Source: Streptomyces sp. L2
GTDB taxonomy: Bacteria > Actinomycetota > Actinomycetes > Streptomycetales > Streptomycetaceae
Length of the DNA stretch: 64,000 nt
Assembly (NCBI RefSeq): GCF_004124325.1
Contig: NZ_QBDT01000001.1
Coordinates: 6,758,001-6,822,000, forward strand
Direction: 5' to 3'
The notes below the pieces were generated by a model. It was given only the letters and a program-made list of their open reading frames with translations. It was not told where the DNA came from and did not search any database. A program made the translations under genes and the position numbers. Shown in pieces: positions 1 through 8,302 of the stretch; within the stretch, counting starts at the first letter, position 1; each line of letters starts with the position of its first letter.

Positions 1-2
1 TG

Positions 3-746
3 ACCCGCTACATCACGCCCCTGCGTGAGGGCGGTTCGCTGCCGGGGCTCGTCGAGGCCGACGACTTCGGGACCTACGTCATCAAGTTCACCGGCGCCGG
101 CCAGGGCCGCAAGACGCTCGTCGCCGAGGTGGTGTGCGGCGAACTCGCCCGCCGGCTCGGCTTCCGGATGCCCCGGCTGGTCACCCTCCACCTCGACGCC
201 GTCCTCGGACTCGGCGAGCCCGAACAGCAGGTCCAGGAGCTGCTCAGGTCCAGCGGCGGCACCAACCTCGGCATGGACTTCCTCTCCGGCGTCCTCGGCT
301 TCGACCCGCTGGCCTTCCCGGTGGACCCGGCGGAGGCCGGCCGGATCGTCTGGTTCGACGCGCTCGTCAACAACGTCGACCGCTCCTGGCGCAACCCCAA
401 CCTGCTGGTGCACCGCGGCGAGCTGTGGCTCATCGACCACGGCGCCACGATGATCTGGCACCACAACTGGCCCTCCGCCGCCGCCTCCGCGGCCCGCCCC
501 TACGACGCCTCGGACCACGCCCTCGCCCGCTGCGCACCCGACGTCGCGGCCGCGGCGGCCGAGCTGGCGCCCCTGGTCACCGAGGACCTGCTCGCCGAGG
601 TCACCGCCGCGGTACCCGACGCCTGGCTCGCCGACGAACCCGGCTTCACCGGCCCCGACGACCTGCGCCGGGCCTACGCGCGGCCGCTCCTCGCGCGGGC
701 CGCCGTCGTCCATGAGCGCATCACCGGCATCGAGGAGGGCGCGTGA
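3..746 (+). CDS. HipA-like kinase family protein (5' end at window edge)
   Basis: About 247 residues are visible from the first base. The window starts with TG followed by ACC CGC TAC, so the true start may be an ATG whose A lies one base outside; this cannot be confirmed. The reading frame shows a kinase-like C-terminal half: NNVDRSWRNPN resembles a catalytic-loop Asp/Asn pair, and LIDHG resembles the metal-binding Asp motif of HipA/PI4K-type folds. It stops at 744-746, overlapping the GTG of the DUF3037 gene (GTGA), so the two are translationally coupled. HipA-like kinase plus DUF3037 is a recurrent pair in actinobacteria (general knowledge). The substrate is unknown. It lacks an obvious HipB antitoxin inside the window. 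Confidence 0.75.
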   Translation, partial: TRYITPLREGGSLPGLVEADDFGTYVIKFTGAGQGRKTLVAEVVCGELARRLGFRMPRLVTLHLDAVLGLGEPEQQVQELLRSSGGTNLGMDFLSGVLGFDPLAFPVDPAEAGRIVWFDALVNNVDRSWRNPNLLVHRGELWLIDHGATMIWHHNWPSAAASAARPYDASDHALARCAPDVAAAAAELAPLVTEDLLAEVTAAVPDAWLADEPGFTGPDDLRRAYARPLLARAAVVHERITGIEEGA

Positions 747-1192
747 GCGAGCACCACATCCACATGGCCGGACATGTCGTCGAGCGCCACATCACCCGGG
801 CGGGCCAGGGTGGCGACCGGGACGTGTTCGAGTACGCGCTGCTGCGGGTCGTACCCCGCGTCGAGCGGGGGGAGTGCATCAACGCGGGCGTGCTCGTCTA
901 CTGCCGCGCCCACGCCTACGTCGGCGCCCGCACCCACCTCGACGAGGCCCGGCTGCTCGCGCTCGACCCGCGGGCCGATGTGGCCGGGGTGCGGGCCGCG
1001 CTCGGCGCCGTCGAGCGCGTGTGCGAGGGCGGGGACGGGGCGGGGCAGGCGGCCCGCGACGACGCCGGGCGGCGCTTCCGCTGGCTGATCGCGCCGCGTT
1101 CCACGGTCCTGCGGCCGGGGCCGGTGCACACCGGGCTGACCGTCGATCCGGCCGCCGAGGCCGAGCGCCTGCTGGACCTCCTGGTGAGGTAA
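743..1192 (+). CDS. DUF3037 family protein
   Basis: 149 residues, starting at a GTG that overlaps the stop of the HipA-like gene. The sequence FEYALLRVVPRVERGECIN near residues 30-48 and the following GVLVYC are typical of DUF3037 proteins, which have no established biochemical function. No signal peptide or membrane segment is visible. The coupling with the kinase-like gene suggests that they act together, possibly as a kinase and its partner or antidote, but this is inference only. Confidence 0.8.
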   Translation: MSEHHIHMAGHVVERHITRAGQGGDRDVFEYALLRVVPRVERGECINAGVLVYCRAHAYVGARTHLDEARLLALDPRADVAGVRAALGAVERVCEGGDGAGQAARDDAGRRFRWLIAPRSTVLRPGPVHTGLTVDPAAEAERLLDLLVR

Positions 1193-1216
1193 TGGATCAC
1201 ACCGCCACGTGTGCCG

Positions 1217-1245
1217 TTGACACCGGGTGCCAAGGCTTCTAGCGT
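1217..1245 (+). promoter_or_regulatory. sigma-70 (HrdB)-like promoter upstream of the SDR pair
   Basis: TTGACA at 1217-1222, a 17-base spacer, then TAGCGT at 1240-1245. This is a perfect -35 with a usual streptomycete -10 (TAG..T), about 90 bases before the ATG of the first SDR gene. It probably drives both SDR genes. Confidence 0.6.
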
Positions 1246-1338
1246 CACGTGCGGAGAAGGTACTAAGCGGTCGCTCACCGCATGACGAAGGTCCCGCCGG
1301 GGCCTGACAGGTTCTCTCAAGGGCGAGGAGAAGCAGCA

Positions 1339-2100
1339 ATGTCCACCACTGAACAGCGGGTCGCGATCGTCACCGGCGCGGCGCGCGGCATCGGCGCCGC
1401 CACCGCCGTACGACTGGCCGCCGGGGGGCGCGCGGTCGCCGTGATCGACCTCGACGAGGCCGCCTGCAAGGACACGGTCGAGAAGATCACCGCGGCCGGC
1501 GGCAAGGCCATCGCGGTCGGCGCCGACGTCTCCGACGAGGCGCAGGTCGCCGCGGCCGTGGCGCGCGTCGCCGACGAGCTGGGCGCTCCGACCATCCTCG
1601 TCAACAACGCCGGCGTGCTCCGCGACAACCTGCTGTTCAAGATGAGCGTCTCCGACTGGGACACCGTCATGAGCGTGCACCTGCGCGGCTCCTTCCTGAT
1701 GACCAAGGCCGTCCAGAAGCACATGGTCGACGCCGGCTTCGGCCGCGTCGTCAACCTGTCCTCGTCCTCGGCGCTCGGCAACCGCGGCCAGGTCAACTAC
1801 TCGGCCGCCAAGGCCGGACTCCAGGGCTTCACCAAGACCCTCGCGATCGAGCTGGGCAAGTTCGGCATCACCGCCAACGCCGTCGCCCCCGGCTTCATCG
1901 CCACCGAGATGACCAAGGCCACCGCCGACCGCGTCGGCATGGGCTTCGACGACTTCAAGAAGGCCGCCGCCACCCAGATCCCGGTGCAGCGCGTCGGTGA
2001 GCCCGAGGACATCGCGAACGCCATCGCCTTCTTCACCGGCGAGGCCGCCGGATTCGTCTCCGGCCAGGTGCTGTACGTCGCCGGCGGACCGCTCGACTAG
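1339..2100 (+). CDS. 3-oxoacyl-ACP reductase-like short-chain dehydrogenase
   Basis: 253 residues. The ATG at 1339 follows GAGGAG at 1325-1330; the upstream in-frame ATG at 1282 would only add a non-conserved leader. It is a classical SDR: TGAARGIGAA cofactor-binding loop near residue 14, NNAG near residue 90, and a catalytic Ser-Tyr-Lys set in NLSSSSA ... VNYSAAK. The ending YVAGGPLD is typical of FabG-like enzymes. It likely reduces a beta-ketoacyl or related carbonyl substrate with NADPH; a 3-hydroxyacyl-CoA dehydrogenase role is equally possible. A second SDR follows 13 bases downstream, suggesting a two-gene operon. Confidence 0.88.
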   Translation: MSTTEQRVAIVTGAARGIGAATAVRLAAGGRAVAVIDLDEAACKDTVEKITAAGGKAIAVGADVSDEAQVAAAVARVADELGAPTILVNNAGVLRDNLLFKMSVSDWDTVMSVHLRGSFLMTKAVQKHMVDAGFGRVVNLSSSSALGNRGQVNYSAAKAGLQGFTKTLAIELGKFGITANAVAPGFIATEMTKATADRVGMGFDDFKKAAATQIPVQRVGEPEDIANAIAFFTGEAAGFVSGQVLYVAGGPLD

Positions 2101-2113
2101 GGGATGACGGATC

Positions 2114-2872
2114 ATGACTGAACTCCCCGAGCTCTCGGGACGCGCCGCGCTCGTCACCGGCGCCAGCCGCGGCATCGGCTACGGCATCGCCGAGGCCCTG
2201 GTCGCCCGCGGCGACCGCGTGTGCATCACCGGCCGCAACGAGGACGCCCTGAAGGAGGCCGTCGAGACGCTCGGCTCCGACCGGGTCATCGGCGTCGCCG
2301 GCAAGGCCCACGACCTCGACCACCAGAGCGAGGCCGTCGCCCGCACCATGGAGGCCTTCGGCCGCGTCGACTTCCTGGTCAACAACGCCGGCACCAACCC
2401 GGTGTTCGGGCCGATCGCCGACCTCGACCTGAACGTCGCCCGCAAGGTGTTCGAGACCAACGTCGTCTCGGCGCTCGGCCTCGCCCAGAAGACCTGGCAC
2501 GCCTGGCAGAAGGACAACGGCGGCGCCATCGTCAACATCGCCTCCATCGCGGGCCTCGCGCCCTCACCCTTCATCGGCGCCTACGGCATCAGCAAGGCGG
2601 CGATGATCAACCTCACCCAGCAGTTGGCGCACGAGTTCGCGCCGAAGGTACGGGTCAACGCCATCGCCCCGGCCGTCGTCAAGACCAAGTTCGCCCAGGC
2701 CCTGTACGAGGGCCGGGAGGCCGAGGCGGCCGCCGCCTACCCGCTCGGCCGGCTCGGCGTGCCCTCCGACATCGGCGGAGCCGCCGCCTTCCTCACCTCC
2801 GAGCAGTCCGCCTGGGTCACCGGTCAGACGCTCGTCGTGGACGGCGGCCTCTTCCTCAACGCCGGCGTGTGA
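2114..2872 (+). CDS. SDR family oxidoreductase
   Basis: 252 residues with TGASRGIGYG at the N-terminus, NNAGTNP around residue 92, and NIASIAG ... AYGISKAA as the catalytic Ser-Tyr-Lys region. The C-terminus QTLVVDGGLF is conserved in SDRs. It is the second gene after the FabG-like reductase, with a short gap, and is probably cotranscribed. It may act on lipid or acyl-CoA intermediates together with its neighbour, but the substrate is not evident. Confidence 0.87.
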   Translation: MTELPELSGRAALVTGASRGIGYGIAEALVARGDRVCITGRNEDALKEAVETLGSDRVIGVAGKAHDLDHQSEAVARTMEAFGRVDFLVNNAGTNPVFGPIADLDLNVARKVFETNVVSALGLAQKTWHAWQKDNGGAIVNIASIAGLAPSPFIGAYGISKAAMINLTQQLAHEFAPKVRVNAIAPAVVKTKFAQALYEGREAEAAAAYPLGRLGVPSDIGGAAAFLTSEQSAWVTGQTLVVDGGLFLNAGV

Positions 2873-2941
2873 TCACCACGTTCCGGGCGCCGCGCCTGCC
2901 ATGAGCGGCGCCCGGAACGCCGTACAAGATCGGGACGTCCG

Positions 2942-2992
2942 GATGACAACGTAGTCATCGCGAAATCGATCAAGAACCCCTGTTCCAGGGGT
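2942..2992. promoter_or_regulatory. two small dyads in the leader of the solute-binding-protein gene
   Basis: GATGAC (2942-2947), six bases, GTCATC (2954-2959) forms one inverted repeat. ACCCCTG (2976-2982), a three-base loop and CAGGGGT (2986-2992) forms a hairpin. They could be a terminator for the SDR pair, an operator, or both. No T-run follows. Confidence 0.3.
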
Positions 2993-3060
2993 GGTTCACG
3001 GCACGGGGCGCTGCGGTATGGTCTGCCGACCCTTGGTATGGCAGATCGAGGAGCGTGCGC

Positions 3061-4635
3061 GTGTTCAACCGGAACCGATTCCTGCGGAGAGTCGCGGCGA
3101 TCGCGTCCATATCCCTGGTGGCCGGATGCGGTCTGCTGTCGAACGGCTCCGACAGCGAGGGCACGATCGTCGTGGGCACCACCAGCGCCCCGAGCACGCT
3201 GGACCCCGCGGCCTCCTGGGACGGCTCGTGGGAGCTGTTCCGCAACATCTACCAGACCCTCCTCGCCTACCCCAGCGGTGCGACCACCCCGCAGCCCGAC
3301 GCCGCCGAGAGCTGCTCCTTCACGGACAACAGCAGCCGCACCTACCGCTGCACGCTGCGCGCCGGCATGAAGTTCGCCGACGGCGACGCGCTGGACGCCA
3401 AGGCCGTCCAGCACTCCATCGACCGCATCCGCACCATCAACGCCCCCAGCGGTCCGGCCGGGCTGCTCGGCAGCCTGGACAGCGTCGACACCAAGGGTGA
3501 CCGCGAGGTGGTCTTCCACCTCAACAAGCCCGACGCGACCTTCCCGTTCGTGCTGGCCACCCCCGCCATGTCGATCGTCGACCCCGACGACTACCCCGCG
3601 AACTCCCTGCGCAAGGACGACAAGGTCTACGGCTCCGGCCCGTACCAGCTCAAGTCGTACGACGAGGGCAAGGAGGCCGTCCTCGTCCGCAACGACAACT
3701 ACAAGGGCTTCGCCAAGCGGCAGAACGACGCGGTGACCATCCGCTACTTCCAGGACTCCTCCGAGATGGTCAAGGCACTGCGTGACAAGCAGATCGACGT
3801 GACCTACCGGGGCCTGGCCGCCGACGACATCATCGCCCTGCAGAAGCACGGCAACAGCGACCTGCAACTGGTCGACGGCGCCGGCATCGACATCAGCTAC
3901 CTGGTCTTCAACCCCAAGGACTCCTGGGCCAAACAGCCGGCCGTCCGCAAGGCCGTCGCCCAGGTCATCGACCGCGGGGCGATCGCGCACAAGGTCTACA
4001 AGGACACCGTCGACCCGCTGTACTCCATGGTCCCCAAGGGCCTGACCGGTCACACCACCGGCTTCTTCGACGACTACGGCTACCCGAGCGTCTCCAAGGC
4101 CCGGTCGATCCTCAAGGACGCGGGCATCACCCAGAAGGTCCCGCTCACCTTCTGGTACACCACCGACCGCTACGGCTCCGAGACCGGCCTGATGTTCAAG
4201 GAGCTCAAGCGGCAGCTGGACGACTCCGGGCTGTTCACGATCACGCTCCAGAGCCGCCCCTGGAAGAGCTACGTGGTCGGCTACCAGAAGGGCGAGTACC
4301 CGGTGTTCGGCCGCGGCTGGTTCCCGGACTTCCCCGACGCCGACAACTTCATCGCCCCGTTCGTGGGGCAGCAGAACGCCCTCGGCACGCCGTACCCGGC
4401 GCCGGAGATCACCAACAAGCTGCTGCCGCACTCCCGCCGCGAGAGCGACCGCGGCCAGGTGGTCAAGGACCTGGAGCAGGCGCAGCAGATCCTGGTCAAC
4501 GACGCCCGGTTGATCCCGCTGTGGCAGGGCCGGCAGTACGTGGCCGCCAGCGACGACATCTCGGGCGGCGAGCAGGCCCTCGACCCGTCGACGATCATGG
4601 AGATGTGGATGCTCCACCGCAAGACCAGCTGGTGA
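3061..4635 (+). CDS. ABC transporter substrate-binding lipoprotein, oligopeptide/dipeptide type (SBP_bac_5)
   Basis: 524 residues from the GTG at 3061, which has GAGGAG seven bases upstream; the GTG at 3055 lies only one base from that site, so 3061 is preferred. A basic N-terminus, hydrophobic stretch and the lipobox LVAGC indicate an exported lipoprotein. The body has family-5 features: GTTSAPSTLDPA, MKFADGDALDAKAV, YGSGPYQLKSY and VRKAVAQVIDRGAI. It should bind peptides or similar solutes on the outer face of the membrane. No permease or ATPase genes lie next to it, so it is an orphan binding protein that must share a transporter encoded elsewhere or have another function. Confidence 0.88.
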   Translation: MFNRNRFLRRVAAIASISLVAGCGLLSNGSDSEGTIVVGTTSAPSTLDPAASWDGSWELFRNIYQTLLAYPSGATTPQPDAAESCSFTDNSSRTYRCTLRAGMKFADGDALDAKAVQHSIDRIRTINAPSGPAGLLGSLDSVDTKGDREVVFHLNKPDATFPFVLATPAMSIVDPDDYPANSLRKDDKVYGSGPYQLKSYDEGKEAVLVRNDNYKGFAKRQNDAVTIRYFQDSSEMVKALRDKQIDVTYRGLAADDIIALQKHGNSDLQLVDGAGIDISYLVFNPKDSWAKQPAVRKAVAQVIDRGAIAHKVYKDTVDPLYSMVPKGLTGHTTGFFDDYGYPSVSKARSILKDAGITQKVPLTFWYTTDRYGSETGLMFKELKRQLDDSGLFTITLQSRPWKSYVVGYQKGEYPVFGRGWFPDFPDADNFIAPFVGQQNALGTPYPAPEITNKLLPHSRRESDRGQVVKDLEQAQQILVNDARLIPLWQGRQYVAASDDISGGEQALDPSTIMEMWMLHRKTSW

Positions 4636-4741
4636 CCCGGCGAAGCGCCCTCGCGGCACCGGTTGTCAGTGGTCGCCTGTAGGTTCTGAAGCCTGGAAGT
4701 GACCGCACACCGTGGTTGATTGACACCGTGAGGACGTTGAC

Positions 4742-5425
4742 GTGACCGACATCGCCATGCTGCCCGAGTCCTGGCGCGGGGTTCTGGGTGACGAGCTGCA
4801 GCAGCCCTACTTCAAGGAGCTGACCGAGTTCGTCGAGGAGGAGCGGGCGAAGGGCCCCGTCTATCCGCCGCGCGAGGAGGTCTTCGCCGCGCTGGAGGCG
4901 ACGCCGTACGACAAGGTCAAGGTCCTCGTCCTCGGCCAGGACCCGTACCACGGCGAGGGCCAGGGCCACGGCCTGTGCTTCTCCGTCCGGCCCGGAGTGA
5001 AGACGCCGCCCTCCCTGCGGAACATCTACAAGGAGATGCGTGAGGAGCTGGGCCTGGAGGTTCCGGACAACGGCTACCTGATGCCGTGGGCCGAGCAGGG
5101 CGTCCTGCTGCTCAACGCGGTGCTCACGGTGCGGGCCGGCGAGGCCAACTCGCACAAGGCCCGCGGCTGGGAGAAGTTCACCGACGCGGTGATCCGCGCG
5201 GTCGTCTCACGCCCCGACCCGGCGGTCTTCGTTTTGTGGGGCAACTACGCCCAGAAGAAGCTCCCGCTGATCGACGAGACCCGGCACACCGTGGTCAAGG
5301 GCGCCCACCCCTCCCCCCTCTCCGCCAAAAAATTCTTCGGCTCCCGCCCCTTCACCCAGATCAACGAGGCCATCGCCCACCAGGGCCACACCCCCATCGA
5401 TTGGCGCATCCCGAACCTGGGCTGA
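4742..5425 (+). CDS. ung: uracil-DNA glycosylase, family 1
   Basis: 227 residues, normal for family-1 UDG. It removes uracil from DNA, starting base-excision repair. Diagnostic motifs: GQDPYHG with the water-activating Asp67, LLLNAVLTV, the Asn-containing uracil pocket, and HPSPLS with the catalytic His189. The GTG at 4742 has AGGACG just upstream. It stands alone, with an intrinsic-terminator-like hairpin behind it. Confidence 0.96.
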   Translation: MTDIAMLPESWRGVLGDELQQPYFKELTEFVEEERAKGPVYPPREEVFAALEATPYDKVKVLVLGQDPYHGEGQGHGLCFSVRPGVKTPPSLRNIYKEMREELGLEVPDNGYLMPWAEQGVLLLNAVLTVRAGEANSHKARGWEKFTDAVIRAVVSRPDPAVFVLWGNYAQKKLPLIDETRHTVVKGAHPSPLSAKKFFGSRPFTQINEAIAHQGHTPIDWRIPNLG

Positions 5426-5443
5426 AAGGCGCCCCGAGGTGCA

Positions 5444-5510
5444 GCGCCCCGAAGGGGCGCGGGGAACTGCGCGACCAGCCCCCACCGGCCCGCAGTCGGC
5501 CACCGGCCAT
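5444..5510 (+). repeat. dispersed Streptomyces intergenic repeat, copy 1, with terminator hairpin
   Basis: GCGCCCC (5444-5450), GAA, GGGGCGC (5454-5460) forms a tight hairpin just behind ung. It is followed by GGGGAACTGCGCGACCAGCC and CCGGCCCGCAGTC. The same block occurs inverted at 19521-19566. The hairpin probably ends ung transcription. Confidence 0.65.
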
Positions 5511-5596
5511 CGCACAACGGCGCTGCCTGCCCCCGTTTCCCGGCGGAGCCATCTAGCCTCGGCCACGACACAACGGCCAACAGCCCGGAGGGCCCC

Positions 5597-6118
5597 GTGG
5601 CGGAGCGACAGGAGCGGACGGCGCCGGACACCGTGCCGACCCGGATCGGTCAGGTCGTGATGCTGCATCACGGCGGCGACCGCGAAGAGGCCCGCAGCCG
5701 CTTCCTGCGGCTGTGGGCCGAACTCGGCGAACACGGCGACCCCCTGCACCGCTGCACCCTGGCCCACTACCTCGCCGACACCCAGGACGACCCCGCCGAC
5801 GAACTCGCCTGGGACCTGCGGGCCCTGTCCGCAGCCGAGGAACTGGCGGACGGCCGCTCCACCGCCGGCCCCTCGGAGCTGCGCGGCTTCTACCCGTCGC
5901 TGCACCTCAACCTGGCCGCCGACTACCTCAAGCTGGGCCGCTCCGAGGCCGCCCGCGCGCACCTGAACCGGGCCCGCCGCGCGGCCGGCGCCCTCACCGA
6001 CGACGACTACGGCCACGGCGACGGCGTCCGCGCGGCCATCAGCCGGCTCGAACTGAGGCTGGACGACGACGGACCGCCCGGCGGCGAGTCCTGGGGCCGG
6101 CCGCGCCGCCCCAGCTGA
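5597..6118 (+). CDS. TPR-like helical hypothetical protein
   Basis: 173 residues from a GTG preceded by GGAGG. The sequence is helical and Ala/Leu rich. Its spacing resembles tetratricopeptide repeats, for example HHGGDREEARSRFLRLWAEL, CTLAHYLADTQDD and LNLAADYLKLGRSEAARAHLNRARRAA. No enzymatic motif is visible. Proteins of this type usually mediate protein contacts. It is a conserved-looking actinobacterial hypothetical; function unknown. Confidence 0.7.
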   Translation: MAERQERTAPDTVPTRIGQVVMLHHGGDREEARSRFLRLWAELGEHGDPLHRCTLAHYLADTQDDPADELAWDLRALSAAEELADGRSTAGPSELRGFYPSLHLNLAADYLKLGRSEAARAHLNRARRAAGALTDDDYGHGDGVRAAISRLELRLDDDGPPGGESWGRPRRPS

Positions 6119-6170
6119 TGCACTCCGGCCGGTGTCCGCCGGCCCGGCTGACACCGGCCGACGGACACCC

Positions 6171-6632
6171 TCAGCGGCCGTACGCCTGCTTGCAGATCAC
6201 CGCCTCGGGACTGTCCTGGTGCCAGCCGCCGTACTTCTTGCCGAGCGCGCACACGTCCGGGCCCGCGGGAACGGAGTGGGAGAGGCGCGGCAGGTCGACC
6301 CGAGCATGCCCCGAGTGCTCGGGGTGCTCCGGACGCGGCCGGGGAGGCGCGGGCGCGGCCGGCGGACGGTGCGCGGCCGGGGGGCCGGGCGCTGCCCGGT
6401 GCCCGGACGCGTGCTGTTCCCGGTGCGGGCCGACCATCTCCAGTGCCTCCTGGGCGGGTGCCTGCACCACGCGCGGCTCGGTGCTGCCGTCCGGCCGGGG
6501 CGCCGACGGCTGTACGGGCGCCGAGTCCGGCGCGGCTGCCGGGGCCGCCGGGCGCTGGACCGTCACACAGCCGGAGAGGGCCGAGACGGCCACGGTGACC
6601 AGGAGCGCTGCGGTCGTCGTCGTTCGATGCAC
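6171..6632 (-). CDS. small secreted lipoprotein
   Basis: 153 residues from a GTG at 6632, the start that places a signal peptide first: a short basic lead, TTAALLVTVAVSALSGC and a lipobox Cys near residue 21. A long Pro/Ala-rich linker with many PAP and HRP runs follows. The last 30 residues are distinct and contain two Cys (PDVCALGKKYGGWHQDS ... ICKQAYGR), suggesting a small disulphide-bonded domain held away from the membrane. The start is not certain because no strong ribosome-binding site is seen. Function unknown. Confidence 0.55.
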   Translation of the reverse strand: MHRTTTTAALLVTVAVSALSGCVTVQRPAAPAAAPDSAPVQPSAPRPDGSTEPRVVQAPAQEALEMVGPHREQHASGHRAAPGPPAAHRPPAAPAPPRPRPEHPEHSGHARVDLPRLSHSVPAGPDVCALGKKYGGWHQDSPEAVICKQAYGR

Positions 6633-6756
6633 CGCGCCACTGTGCTGGCTCGGCCCCCGACTCCGCACCGAAGACCGGAGGTTGCTGCCCCCGTACGGGT
6701 GATCTCGTACCCCGTACGAGGGGAACCGGCGTGCCGACGGTGACGTCTGCCGCTCC

Positions 6757-7269
6757 TCAGTCTCCGGTGGCGCCGTCGATCCGCTCCCGGATGAGGTCGG
6801 CATGGCCGTTGTGCCGGGCGTACTCCTCGATCATGTGGGTGTAGATCCAGCGGAGGCTGAACGCCTGCCGGGAGTTGTGGCTCAGCCCCTTGGAGAAGTC
6901 GTCGAGCGTGAGACCGTCGGTATGCCGGCGGGCGGTCGCGATCTGCTCCTGCCAGGTGGCGTGGGCCTCCTTCCAGGTGTCCGCCTCGGTGACGTGGAAG
7001 TCGCCGTCGCGGTCCTCCTCCGTGCAGTACAGCTCGCCCGGTTCCACGCCCAGCAGCACCTCGTGGAACCAGTACCGCTCCACCTCCGCCATGTGCCGGA
7101 CCAGGCCCATCAGCGACATGGCGGAGGGTTCGACGGCCGCGGTGCGCAGTTGCGCGTCGGTCAGCCCGTCGCACTTCCAGGCGAGGGTCCGGCGGTGGTA
7201 GTCCAGCCAGCCGTCCAGCATGGCGCGCTCGCCCGCGTCGAGGGCGGGCTCTTCCCGTTCGATGGTCAT
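6757..7269 (-). CDS. DinB/DUF664 family protein
   Basis: 170 residues from ATG 7269. MTIEREEPALDAGERAMLDGWL, HMAEVERYWFHEVL and the C-terminal HMIEEYARHNGHADLIRERI are hallmarks of the four-helix DinB-like fold. Their histidines form the usual divalent-metal site. In actinobacteria, members act as thiol (mycothiol or bacillithiol)-dependent transferases or remain uncharacterised. It is divergent from the oxidoreductase that follows, across about 120 bases. Confidence 0.85.
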   Translation of the reverse strand: MTIEREEPALDAGERAMLDGWLDYHRRTLAWKCDGLTDAQLRTAAVEPSAMSLMGLVRHMAEVERYWFHEVLLGVEPGELYCTEEDRDGDFHVTEADTWKEAHATWQEQIATARRHTDGLTLDDFSKGLSHNSRQAFSLRWIYTHMIEEYARHNGHADLIRERIDGATGD

Positions 7270-7390
7270 GCCTGCATCATTTCCCAACCCACCGGCACCC
7301 ACCACGCGTTTTCGCCGGGGGAGCGCCGGCCCGCGGTCCCCGTATGCTTCCCGCAGGGAACCCGCAGGCAACCCGGTAGGGGAGAAGCAC

Positions 7391-8302
7391 GTGAAGGTCG
7401 GCTGCATCGGACTCGGGGACATCGCGCAGAAGGCGTACCTGCCGGTGCTGGCGAGCCAGGCGGGGGTCGAACTGCACCTCCAGACCCGCACGCCCGCCAC
7501 GCTCGCCCGCGTCGCCGACACCCTCCACCTGCCCGGGGGACAGCGGCACACCACCCTGGACTCCCTGCTCGCGCAGGGCCTCGACGCCGCCTTCGTGCAC
7601 GCGCCGACCGCGGTCCACCCGCAGATCGTCACCCGGCTCCTGGAGGCGGGCGTACCCACCTACGTGGACAAGCCACTCGCCTACGAACTGACCGACTCCG
7701 AGCGCCTGGTGGACCTCGCCGAGCAGCGCGGCGTCTCGCTCCTCGTCGGCTTCAACCGGCGGTACGCCCCAGGTTACGCGCAGTGCCTGGAGCATCCGCG
7801 TGAGCTGATCATCATGCAGAAGAACCGGGTGGGGCTGCCCGAGGAGCCCCGCTCGATGATCCTGGACGACTTCATCCACGTCGTCGACACCCTGCGGTTC
7901 CTGGTGCCCGGCCCGGTCGACGACGTCACCGTGCGCGCCCGCACCGAGGGCGGCCTGCTGCACCACGTCGTGCTCCAGCTCGCCGGGGACGGCTTCACCG
8001 CGCTCGGCGTGATGAACCGGCTCAGCGGCTCCACGGAAGAGATCCTGGAGGTCTCCGGTCAGGACACCAAGCGCCAGGTGCTCAACCTCGCCGAGGTCGT
8101 CGACCACAAGGGGCAGCCGACGCTGCGGCGGCGCGGCGACTGGGTGCCGGTGGCCCGCCAGCGCGGCATCGAGCAGGCCGTCCTCGGCTTCCTCGACGCC
8201 GTCCGCGCCGGCAAGGTGCTCAGCGCCCGGGACGCGCTGGCGACTCACGAACTGTGCGAGCGGGTCGTACGAGCGGTGCGGCCCCCGTCCTCCGCAGCCT
8301 GA
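7391..8302 (+). CDS. Gfo/Idh/MocA family oxidoreductase
   Basis: 303 residues from GTG 7391, with AGGGGAG six bases upstream. The N-terminal Rossmann domain has GCIGLGDIAQKAYLP; the VDKPLAYEL stretch carries the family's conserved Lys (EKP-like). The C-terminal half should form the alpha/beta substrate domain. The family oxidises or reduces sugars, inositols or imines with NAD(P). Substrate unknown. Its 3' end overlaps the convergent lnt gene by 83 bases. Confidence 0.85.
   Translation: MKVGCIGLGDIAQKAYLPVLASQAGVELHLQTRTPATLARVADTLHLPGGQRHTTLDSLLAQGLDAAFVHAPTAVHPQIVTRLLEAGVPTYVDKPLAYELTDSERLVDLAEQRGVSLLVGFNRRYAPGYAQCLEHPRELIIMQKNRVGLPEEPRSMILDDFIHVVDTLRFLVPGPVDDVTVRARTEGGLLHHVVLQLAGDGFTALGVMNRLSGSTEEILEVSGQDTKRQVLNLAEVVDHKGQPTLRRRGDWVPVARQRGIEQAVLGFLDAVRAGKVLSARDALATHELCERVVRAVRPPSSAA

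Noticed and set aside
2824..4659. 611-residue antisense ORF over the solute-binding-protein gene
   Set aside because: Composition-driven: Val/Gly/Arg-rich, no motif, and the plus strand encodes a clear SBP_bac_5 lipoprotein. Similar antisense ORFs at 34615-36219, 36220-38037, 43051-44754, 47667-49250 and 53169-56558 were dropped for the same reason.
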